Source of the DNA: Kitasatospora acidiphila | Lineage (GTDB): Bacteria > Actinomycetota > Actinomycetes > Streptomycetales > Streptomycetaceae | Reading direction: 5' to 3' | Assembly: GCF_006636205.1 (NCBI RefSeq) | Contig: NZ_VIGB01000003.1 | Coordinates: 7,938,501 to 8,002,500, forward strand | DNA: 64,000 nt | In this document: one piece after another, positions 1 to 8,418 of the stretch | How the letters are laid out: each line of letters opens with the position of its first letter | Position numbering within the stretch: position 1 is the stretch's first letter | Notes under the pieces: model-generated | What the model was told of the DNA's origin: nothing | The model's database searches: none | The model's input: the letters and a program-made list of their open reading frames with translations, nothing else | Program-made: the position numbers and the translations under genes

Positions 1-407
1 GCCTCCGCCTCGGCGATCCGGCCTTGCAGCATCAGGAGTTGGCCGAGGTTGTCGTAGGCGGTGGGGTCGCCCGGGGCGAGCTCGGTGGCCCGGGACAGTT
101 CGGCGATGCCGCCCTCCAGGTCGCCGAGCGCGGCGCGGACGTTGCCGAGGTTCAGCCGCGCCGTGGCCCCGTCCTCGATTGCGAGCGAGCGCTCGTAGAG
201 CTCCACGGCCTCGTCGAAGCGGCCGGACTGAGCCGCGGCGAAGCCGAGGTTGTTCAACGCGGTGGCATTGTCCGGGCTGGCGGCCAGCACGGCGCGGTAG
301 CCCGCTTCGGCGCCTTCGAGGTCACCCCGGAGATGGTGCAGCACGGCGAGGTCGAGGTCGGGCGGGGTCGAGGGCGTGGCTGACGGTGTGTCGGTCGGCG
401 CGGTCAT
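1..407 (-). CDS. Tetratricopeptide-repeat protein (3' part outside window)
   Basis: The minus strand is open from an ATG at 407 to the window edge, giving about 135 residues. After a short Thr/Pro-rich start, TPR-like helix pairs repeat at about 34-residue spacing, with motifs such as NATALNNLGFAAAQSGRFDEA, GATARLNLGNVRAALGDLEG and DPTAYDNLGQLLMLQGRIAEA. TPRs are protein-interaction scaffolds. The gene starts 17 bp after the second DUF4157 gene and has a purine-rich ribosome site (GAGGGACCTCC), so it looks like the distal gene of the injection-system operon. A chaperone or adaptor role for cargo is inference from position only. The C-terminus is unseen. Confidence 0.75.
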   Translation of the reverse strand, partial: MTAPTDTPSATPSTPPDLDLAVLHHLRGDLEGAEAGYRAVLAASPDNATALNNLGFAAAQSGRFDEAVELYERSLAIEDGATARLNLGNVRAALGDLEGGIAELSRATELAPGDPTAYDNLGQLLMLQGRIAEAE

Positions 408-424
408 GAGGAGGTCCCTCCCGG

Positions 425-3400
425 TCAGACGATCTTGTGGACCAGGTCAGTGAGGATGCTGGTGGGGTCGATGTTCGGGAGCTGGAACTTGACGTCGGAG
501 GGGGAGAAGCTGAAGGGCTTGCCCTCCTCGTAGTGGATGGGTGCGGTGACGCCGATCTGGAGGCCGGAGCCGTACTGGACCGAGGCCAACTGCCAGTGCT
601 TCTCGTAGAGGTTGACCGTGTCGAACCAGAGGTCTGCGGTCACCTTGACGTAGCCGTTGATGCCGAAGGTGAAGGTGGGTGAGGCGGTCAGGGATGCTTG
701 GGCGTCGATGACCAGGCCCTTCTTGGGGGTCCAGTTGACGGTGACGCCGGCCTGGACCAGGGTCTGGAGGCCGAGTTGTCCGGTGATCTGCAGGCCGGCT
801 TCCGCGCTGACGACCGGGATGCCGGCGCCGATTCCGCCGTTGACGTACAGGCGCAGGCCGGCGTGGGCGGGGATGTCGAGTTGGGCGGTGCCGGTGATCT
901 GGGTCTGGTCCTCGTGCTCGGGGTTGTACTGCACCTTGAGGCCCAGTTTGTTGAGTTGGCCCGGTCCGACGCCGGCGGAGGCGTCCAGGCCGCCCGAGAC
1001 GTCGGCGAAGATGCCGATGCTCTGGCCCAGGACCGAGACGCCGACGATCGGGATCTTGATGCCGACGTTGAGGATGTTCTTCTGGACCTCGATGGCCTTG
1101 AACAGGTCGATGGAGTCGGGCAGTTTGATCTCGCCCATGAGTTGGACGCTGCCGTCCTTTTGGATCTGCACCCCGGCGGTGCCCTGTAGCCAGGGTGTGA
1201 TCTTGGCGGTCAACGTGCCGCTGCCGTAGGGGTGGAGTGGTCCGCTGGCCTGCGGCGCTCCGCCTGCCTTGGGTGCGCCGGGCTTGGGTGGGCCGGCGTC
1301 GGGGCGGCCGTCGGTGCCGAGGGGTTGGTTGGTGAGGCCGACGGTGAGTGATCCGGCCAGCATGCCCCGGGCGTAGGCGACGGTGCCTTCGATGGTGTAG
1401 ATGCCGTCGTGGTAGGAGGCGTTGAGGGTGGTGTTGATGCCGGGGATCTTGGGTTTGACGGTGCCGGAGGCGGCGACGGACCAGTGGTTGGGGGGTTGCT
1501 TGGTGACGGTGGCGCTGACGCTGCCGCTTTCGATGAAGGCGCTGGGCGCGAAGGCGAGGGTGCCGCCGATGGTGAGGCCGGTCTTGTCGGCGTAGGTGAT
1601 GGCGAGGGAGCCGTTCTGCAGGCCGGGGATGGACAGGTCGGCGCTGCCGTCGATGGCGAACTTGCTGTCGGCATAACTGACGTTGACGTGCGCGCCCTTG
1701 ACGCCGGGGACCTTGCCGGCGGGGATGCCGAGGTTGCCGTTGATGCCCCAGGAGTAGTCGGAGGAGCCGGACTTGCGGTAGGTGAAGCCGAGGGAGGCGG
1801 GCTGGAACAGGGTTTTGTCGAAGTCGAGTTGGCCGTCGAGGGTGAAGGCGCGGTTGGTGTCGACGGAGGCTGAGATGCTGCCGGTGGCGACGGTTCCAAG
1901 AGCCAGGTCCAGTGTGCCCTGGACGCCGAACCCGTCGGTCCCGGCATGGACGGTGATGCCGCCGCTGGTGAGCTTTATCGGTGCGGGGACCGGTAGGTTG
2001 CGCACGCCGAAGGACTTCTCAAACGTGATGTCACCGTCCTGGAACGTGACATCGATGGGGGTGCCGCGCAGCAGCGGCACCGACGGCTTCAGCACGCCCA
2101 GCGCGGAGAATCCGACGAAGGGGATGAGCGAGGCTTGGGTGATGTCGATCTGGCTCAGGGCTTTGTAGTGGAAGAATCCGACCTTGGGTGCCAGATTCTG
2201 CTCGTTCAGTCGAGCGTACGGTCCGCCGCCGGGCTGCTGCTTGAACCCGGTGAGCTTCGTGCTGATGTTCTTGGTTTCATCCACATCCTTGTGGGTGACT
2301 GTGCCGTACAAGCGGTTGGCGTCGGCATCAGGGTTCTTCTCGTCGTATCTCACCCTGGTGACTGTGAAGTGGGGGTAGATGTGATCGAAAACGTTTTTGA
2401 GCTCGTCCTTTGGCTTCGATATCGTCCCGGCAGGCCACTCCACGCGCACGAACGTCCCACCCGACTTCCCGCCGAGGACGATCGTCAAGAACCTCTCGTT
2501 GCTGCGGATCAGCTTGAGCTTCTCCGCCTCGGCCTCGCTGACAATGGTGAGCTTGTCAGCCGGCTTGCCTTCGGCGACTTCCTGCCGTGACCAGTGGGCA
2601 TCCGGGGAGCCGAGCGGCTCCTCAAGCCCCTCGACCAGATTGCGAATCTTGATCCGCCATCCGGCGTTGACAGCCGCCGTCCGGTTCGCGGGAGGGGGCG
2701 GTCCCGGCTTGCGCTGCGTCGCATGCGCTTTTCTTGCGGCGGCGAGCAGATCGTTGACACTCGTAGTGATCGCCGAGCGGAGCTTGCCACCCCCGCTCTG
2801 GTTGGCAACCGCCTCCCAGAGCCAGTAGTTCTCGAATTTGTCCGTGGCTTGTTTGCCGGCTACCTGTACCTCCACGACGTGGTCGATGTTCATCGGGTTG
2901 AATTTTCCGGTCTGGTCCCAATACGGCTGGAGGGCTGTAGTGATCAGGTCTTCCTTCGTGCCGATGATCACTCCCTGCAGCGTCTCCGCGGTGGCCGAGT
3001 CGGTGGTCGGCCCGCCGGGGCCGAAGCGCAGCAGATACAGCGGGTCCGCGGGGTCGGTGGCGTCCGGAGGAATCCTCGCGGGATTCTTCTTGATCAGATC
3101 CCCGATCTTTTTCGTGGTTGCCGCTGCATCATTCTTGATCCTGTTCGGCCAGATCGAGTCCTGCGAGGTGCTCCCTCGCTTCGGAGGGACGATCCGCGGG
3201 CTGCCCTTGAACAGCGACTCGGCGTCGACACCGGTCTTGTCCTTGTTCAGCTTCAGCTTCGAGTAGAGGACCTTGGCTACCTCGATCGTTTTCTTCTCGT
3301 CCCCGTCATTGTCGTTGGACGGGGCATAGTCGACCCTCCCCAGCGCCCCTTCCCCGTCGCTGAAGTCGTCGTACGGCGCCGGCGTCGTGTCCTGGGCGGT

Positions 3401-4258
3401 CCCCGAACTGTCGGCCTGCCGGTGCACCACCCCGCCCTGGTGGTGCAGCACGTGCGTCACCTCATGGGCCATCAGCGACAGGTCGGTCGGCGACGCGTCG
3501 CTGGCCAGGAAGATGTGGTTGCCCCGCGTCACCGCCCTTGCGTGGAGGGCGCGGACAGCCTGGTCGGCGGCGGCGTCATGGTGGACGACGACGTGGCTGA
3601 GGTCGGTCTTGAGCCTGGCCTCCAGGATGCCGCGGGTGGGCTGGGGGAGCGGCTGGCCGGGGCCAGGGTGGTCGAGGATGGCGGCGGGGTTGGGGCCGGC
3701 GGGGCCCGGGTGCTGGGTGGCCGCTACCTGGGTCGCGGGGTGCTGCGTCGCTGCTCCGTGCTGCGGGGTGTCTGGGTGCGGTTGAGCCGGGGCGGTGTGC
3801 GGGGCGATGGCGCGGTGGGTGAGCTCGGGGTCGCCGGCGATCTTGGGCGGGTCGCCCGGGGCGCCGCCGGAGGGGGCGGTCTTCGCGGCGGTGCCGTGGG
3901 AGTGGGTCGGATCGGCGCCGCTGGTGACGTGTTTGGCGACCGCCTCGGCTTCCTTCTCGTGGGCGTCGTCGGGGTGACTGACCTTCACACCGGCAGGGGT
4001 GTGCGGGTCCTTGTCGGGTTCGCGAGCCGCTCGCATCAGACGGTTGGCCTGCTGGTTGCCGACGGCCTGCTGCAGGGCGGCGGTTTGGCCCGCCGGGGTG
4101 GCCTGGTGCGGGGTCTGCTCGCCGCTCGCCGGCGGGGTCTGCTCGGCGGCCTTGGCCGGGCCCGCCTGCTGGTCCTTGGGTGCGGGCTGGGTGGTCGGCA
4201 TCGGCGGCTTGTCGGTCTTCTTCACGCGCGGCTGGTCCGGCGCCTTCTCGTCACCCAT
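425..4258 (-). CDS. DUF4157 (eCIS core) protein, candidate injection-system cargo, copy 1
   Basis: Intact 1277-residue protein. Residues 1-200 are disordered (Pro/Ala/Gln/His/Thr) and carry a VGNQQANRLMRA motif and a VSHPDDAHEKEAEAVA segment of the kind that precedes DUF4157. DUF4157 spans about 205-280, with the metallopeptidase-like HEVTH at 265-269. A central region (about 300-700) has an HNH-like pattern, NIDHVVEVQ (457-465) then ENYWLWEAVANQSGG. The rest to the C-terminus is a long Gly-rich beta-repeat region (TGLTIGGTLAF, DGIYTIEGTVAY). DUF4157 proteins are common in extracellular contractile injection clusters and are suspected cargo or cargo-processing proteins. The gene is the second of a tandem pair. 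Nuclease activity is a hypothesis from the motif alone. Confidence 0.85.
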   Translation of the reverse strand: MGDEKAPDQPRVKKTDKPPMPTTQPAPKDQQAGPAKAAEQTPPASGEQTPHQATPAGQTAALQQAVGNQQANRLMRAAREPDKDPHTPAGVKVSHPDDAHEKEAEAVAKHVTSGADPTHSHGTAAKTAPSGGAPGDPPKIAGDPELTHRAIAPHTAPAQPHPDTPQHGAATQHPATQVAATQHPGPAGPNPAAILDHPGPGQPLPQPTRGILEARLKTDLSHVVVHHDAAADQAVRALHARAVTRGNHIFLASDASPTDLSLMAHEVTHVLHHQGGVVHRQADSSGTAQDTTPAPYDDFSDGEGALGRVDYAPSNDNDGDEKKTIEVAKVLYSKLKLNKDKTGVDAESLFKGSPRIVPPKRGSTSQDSIWPNRIKNDAAATTKKIGDLIKKNPARIPPDATDPADPLYLLRFGPGGPTTDSATAETLQGVIIGTKEDLITTALQPYWDQTGKFNPMNIDHVVEVQVAGKQATDKFENYWLWEAVANQSGGGKLRSAITTSVNDLLAAARKAHATQRKPGPPPPANRTAAVNAGWRIKIRNLVEGLEEPLGSPDAHWSRQEVAEGKPADKLTIVSEAEAEKLKLIRSNERFLTIVLGGKSGGTFVRVEWPAGTISKPKDELKNVFDHIYPHFTVTRVRYDEKNPDADANRLYGTVTHKDVDETKNISTKLTGFKQQPGGGPYARLNEQNLAPKVGFFHYKALSQIDITQASLIPFVGFSALGVLKPSVPLLRGTPIDVTFQDGDITFEKSFGVRNLPVPAPIKLTSGGITVHAGTDGFGVQGTLDLALGTVATGSISASVDTNRAFTLDGQLDFDKTLFQPASLGFTYRKSGSSDYSWGINGNLGIPAGKVPGVKGAHVNVSYADSKFAIDGSADLSIPGLQNGSLAITYADKTGLTIGGTLAFAPSAFIESGSVSATVTKQPPNHWSVAASGTVKPKIPGINTTLNASYHDGIYTIEGTVAYARGMLAGSLTVGLTNQPLGTDGRPDAGPPKPGAPKAGGAPQASGPLHPYGSGTLTAKITPWLQGTAGVQIQKDGSVQLMGEIKLPDSIDLFKAIEVQKNILNVGIKIPIVGVSVLGQSIGIFADVSGGLDASAGVGPGQLNKLGLKVQYNPEHEDQTQITGTAQLDIPAHAGLRLYVNGGIGAGIPVVSAEAGLQITGQLGLQTLVQAGVTVNWTPKKGLVIDAQASLTASPTFTFGINGYVKVTADLWFDTVNLYEKHWQLASVQYGSGLQIGVTAPIHYEEGKPFSFSPSDVKFQLPNIDPTSILTDLVHKIV

Positions 4259-4326
4259 GGTCCCCTCCGTTGCCGAGCCCGTTGCCGAGCGATTCGCGTG
4301 CCGCCCACTCGTAGCAGGGCCGGCTG
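4251..4326 (-). pseudogene. Duplicated remnant of the AAA+ ATPase 3' end
   Basis: Between the two DUF4157 genes, the minus strand encodes RPCYEWAARESLGNGLGNGG followed by DHG and a stop. This closely matches the last residues of the AAA+ ATPase at 8411 (RPYYEWVERELLGDGLGEGA, then DHG). The stop also overlaps the DUF4157 start (4258) by 8 bp, exactly as the true ATPase stop overlaps copy 2. The fragment has no start or ribosome site of its own. It marks the duplication boundary: the repeated unit included the end of the ATPase gene. Confidence 0.8.
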
Positions 4327-4332
4327 ATGTGG

Positions 4333-7300
4333 TCAGGCGATCTTGTGGACCAGGTCGGTGAGGATGCTGGTCGGGTCGATGTTCGGCAGTTGGAACGTGA
4401 CGTCCGAGGGGGAGAAGCTGAACGGCCTGCCCTCCTCGTAGTGGATGGGCGCGCTGACGCCGATCTGCAGGCCCGAGCCGTACTGGACCGAGGCCAACTG
4501 CCAGTGCTTCTCATAGAGGTTGACCGTGTCGAGCCACAGGTCTGCGGTCACCTTGACGTAGCCGTTGATGTCGAAGGTGAAGGTGGGCGAGGCGGTCAGC
4601 GATGCCTGGGCATCGATCACCAGGCCCTTCTTCGGGTCCAGTTCACCGTGACGCCGGCCTGCACCCCGCCCTGGATCCCGAGTTGTCCGCCGATCTCCAG
4701 GCCGGCCTCCGCGTTGACGCCCGGGATGCCGGCGCCGATCCCGCCGCGTACGTACAGCCGCAGGCCGGCGTGGGCGGGGATGTTGAGTTGGGCGGTGCCG
4801 GTGATCTGGGTCTGGTCCTCGTGCTCCGGGTTGTACTGCACCTTGAGACCCAACTGCTTGAGTTGGCCCGGCCCGACGCCGGCTGAGGCTGTCAGGCCGC
4901 CCTGGACGGTGGCGAAGATGCCGGCATGGATCGGTCCCGCCGAAACGCCGACGATCGGGATGTCGATGCCGACGTTGAGGATGTTCTTCTGCACCTCGAT
5001 CGGATCGAACAGGTTGATCGAGTCGGGCAGTTTGATCTCGCCCATCAGTTGGACGCTGCCGTCCTTTTGGATCTGCACCCCGGCGGTGGCTTGCAGCCAG
5101 GGTGCGATCTTGGCGGTCAAGGCGCCGCTGCCGTAGGGGCGCAGTGGCCCGCTCGCCTGCGGTGCCCCGCCGCCCTTGGGCGCGCCGGGTTTGGGCGGGC
5201 CCGCGTCGGGTCGGCCGTCTGCGCCGAGGGGTTGGTTGGTGAGGCCGACGGTGAGGGAGCCGGCCAGCATGCCTCGGGCGTAGGCGACGGTGCCTTCGAT
5301 GGTGTAGATGCCGTCGTTGTAGGAGGCGTTGAGGGTGGTGTTGATGCCGGGGATCTTGGGTTTGACGGTGCCGGAGGCGGCGACGGACCAGTGGTTGGGG
5401 GGTTGCTTGGTGACGGTCGCGTCGAGGCTGCCGCTTTCGATGAAGGCGCTGGGTGCGAAGGCGAGGGTGCCGCCGATGGTGAGGCCGGTCTGGTCGGCGT
5501 AGCTGATGGCGAGGGAGCCGCTCTGCAGGCCGGGGATCGCCAGGTCGGCGCTGCCGTCGATGGCGAACTTGTTGTTGGTGTAACTGGCGTGGACGAGTGC
5601 CTTTTTGATACCGGGGACCTTGTTGGCGGGGATGCCGAGGGTGCCGTTGATGCCCCAGGAATAGTCGGAGCCGGACTTGCGGTAGGTGAAGCCGAGGGCG
5701 GCGGGCTGGAACAGGGTTTTGTCGAAGTCGAGTTGGCCGTCGATGGCGAAGTTCTGCTTGGCGTCGACGGACGCGGAGATTTTGCCGGTAGCGACGGTCC
5801 CGAGGGCCAGGGAGAGGGTGCCCCCGACCTGGAAGCCGTTGGTGCCGGCGCTGACGGTGATGCCGCCGCTGGTGACCTTGAGGGGGGCCGGGAGCGGGAG
5901 GTTTTTGGCGTCGAATGTCTTCTCGAAGAAGATGTCGCCGCCGTCGAACACGACGTCGATCGGGTTGTTGCGGAGGACCGGGATCGACGGTTGCAGGATG
6001 CCGCGCGCGCTGAAGCCGGTGTAGGGCACCATCTCGGCTTCGGTGATCGTGATCGGGCTCAGCTTCTTGAAGTTGATGGGGCTGACCTGCTGCGCCAGCA
6101 GCTGCTCGCTCAGTTTGGCGAACAGTGGATCGTCGGGTTTCTGACCTGGAAACTTGGTGAGCTTCAGGCTGAGGGGCTTGATCTCCCACTGCCGGCCCCT
6201 GACGTCGACTTCTCCGTGCAGTTCCTGATTGGTCTTGTCGAAGTCGATCTCGGTGGCTTTAAAGTGAGGGAGGAGCTCCTTGAAGGCGTTGTTCACGTCC
6301 TTGCCGGAAGCGCTCCTCTGGTCCTTTTTCCAGGGCAACCGCACCAGTGCTCCGCCGCCTGACGCGCCGCCGACGATGATGATCAGGTCGCCCTTGCTCC
6401 CCTTGGCGTCCAGGCCCATTGCCTCTGCGTCGGCGGTGGTGACCTTGCTGAGCAGCTTGGCGGGCTCGCCGCTGCTGACCTCCGCAGCGGTCCAGTAGAC
6501 GTTGGCGCTGCCGTTTATTCCGCTGAGATTGGCCCCAGATTGCCGATCTTGATCTGCCACTGCGGCCGGTTGTACTGGGTGAGGCTCTCGGGAACGGCAG
6601 GCCCCCGGGGTCGTTCTTGTGCTTCTTCCTCGCGGCGGTGAACAGGCGGGTGACTTGCTCGTTGATCGCGATGAACAGCTGTCCACCAGCGCTCTGGTTG
6701 GCCTTTGCTTCCCACAGCCAGTAGTTGTCGAACTCGTCCAATCCGCCAACCTGCAGCTCGACCAGGTGGTCGACGTTCATGGGGTTGTATTTCCGGTTTC
6801 GGTCCCAGTGAGGCAGTAGGGCGGTATCGATGAGCTGGTCCTTCGTGCCGACGATGACTCCGTCCAGGGGCCTGGCAATCTTGACGCCGTCCGTTTCGGC
6901 GTTCTGCCTGGCAGCAGTCGATCCGGCGACCCCGAACCGTAGCAGGTGCATCGCGCTCGGGTCGGTGGCCGGTTTCCGGTCCGCCACTGGTAGCTGTGCG
7001 GTGTCAGGCTTGATCAGATCCGAGATGATCTTTTCGGTCTCGCTGCGGTTGATGTTCTTCCACCACTTGTCCCGCTGTTTCTTCGCGCTGCTGCTGCGGG
7101 GGTTGGGTCGGACGGTTCGGGTACCTGCCTTGAACTTGGCGCGGACGTCGACTCCTGAGAGTTTCAGTTTCGCGTTGGCGTAGGGCACGTCAGGTATTTC
7201 GACTGCTTTCTTCGTCGCGCTGTCGATGGTCCCCTCTTTGCCCTTGTAGTACGGCGCTGCCGGCGCGTTCGCCGGTGCCGCTGGCGCGTTGGCAGCCTGC

Positions 7301-8418
7301 CGGTGCACCACTCCGCCCTGGTGGTGCAGCACGTGCGTCACCTCGTGCGCCATCAGCGACAGGTCGTTCGGGGACGCGTCGCTGGCCAGGAAGATGTGGT
7401 TGCCCCGGGTCACCGCCCTTGCGTGCAAAGCGCGGACGGCCTGGTCGGCGGCGGCGTCGTGGTGGACGACGACATGGCTGAGGTCGGCCTTGAGCCGGGC
7501 CTCCAGGATGCCGCGGGTGGGTTGGGGGATCGGCTGGCCGGGGCCCGGGTGGTCGAGGATCGAGGCGGAGTTGCGGCCGGCGTGGCCCGGGTGTTGGGTG
7601 GTTGCCCCATGGGGCGCCGGGTGCTGGGCAGTTGGCGACTGGGGCGCTGTGTGCTGCGGGGCAGCGGTGTGGGGTTGGGCGGGACCGGGGTGCTGGGTGG
7701 TCGCCCCGTGGGTTGCCGGGTGTTGGGTGGCCGATGTCTGGGGTGCCGCGTGTTGCGGGGTGGCCGGGTGCGGGGTGCTCGCAACCGGGGTCGCCGGGTG
7801 CTGGGCGGCTGGTGTCTGGGACGCCGTGTGCTGTGGGGTCGCCTGGTGTTGGGCGGCTGGCGTTTGGGGCGCGGTGTGTTGCGGGGCGGCGGTGTGGGGC
7901 TGGGCGGGGGCTGGATGTGGGGTGCTCGCCACCTGGGTCGCCGGGTGCTGTGCAGCCGCCGTCGGGGTCGCGGTGTGCGGGGCAACCGCGCGGTGGGCCA
8001 TCTCCGGGTCGCCGACCACCTTCGGCGGGTCGCCCGGGGCGCCGGCGGAGGGGGCGGTCTTCGCGGTCGCGCCGTGCTCGTGGGCCGGGTCGCCGCCGCT
8101 GGTGACGTGCTTGGCGACCGCCTCGGCCTCCTTCTCGTGGGCGTCGTCGGGGTGACTGACCTTCACGCCGGCCATGGCGTGCGGGTCCTTCTCCGGCTCC
8201 CGGGCCGCCCGCATCAGGCGGTTGGCCTGCTGGTTGCCGACCGACCTCTGCAGGGCGGCGGCCTGGCCGGCCGGGGTCTGCTGCGGGGCCGGCTGCTTCT
8301 GCTCGGTGGCCTGCGCCGGGCCCGCATGCTGGTCCTTGGGCGCGGGCTGCTGGACCGGCATCGGCGGCTTGTCGGTCGTCTTCGCACCCGCCTGCTCCGG
8401 CGTCATCCCGTCACCCAT
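4333..8418 (-). pseudogene. DUF4157 (eCIS core) protein, copy 2, with three frameshifts
   Basis: This paralogue of copy 1 would be about 1360 residues if three single-base gaps were restored: at the C run 6602-6606, the C run 6533-6536 and the G run 4634-4636. After the third shift the original frame returns. N-terminal features match copy 1: VGNQQANRLMRA, DUF4157 with LMAHEVTHVLHHQ, then MNVDHLVELQVGG and DNYWLWEAKANQSAGG. The linker before DUF4157 is longer and made of PQHTA/TPHPA-like repeats. The C-terminal beta-repeat region is nearly identical to copy 1, ending in NIDPTSILTDLVHKIA. The ATG at 8418 is preferred over 8442 because it gives MGDG.. as in copy 1 and overlaps the ATPase stop by 8 bp. 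Either a decaying cargo gene or an intact one hit by homopolymer errors. Confidence 0.8.

Larger units (their letters stand above)
425..5990. repeat. Direct repeat from the DUF4157 gene duplication
   Basis: The 3' halves of the two DUF4157 genes (about 425-2000 and 4333-5990) are direct repeats. Stretches around 1330-1500 and 5225-5400 are almost identical base for base. The 5' parts (about 3400-4258 and 7290-8418) are also clearly alike. The middle parts (about 2030-3350 and 5990-7270) differ much more and look poorer in GC. Recombination between the arms could delete a copy or swap middle segments. Confidence 0.75.

Noticed and set aside
2594..4327. 577-codon open frame on the plus strand
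   Set aside because: It mirrors the DUF4157 gene; its protein is Arg/Gly/Val-rich with no domain, typical of a GC-rich shadow.
7560..7990. Repeat array resembling a CRISPR or minisatellite
   Set aside because: Units vary in length and encode a PQHTA-type protein linker; there are no equal spacers.
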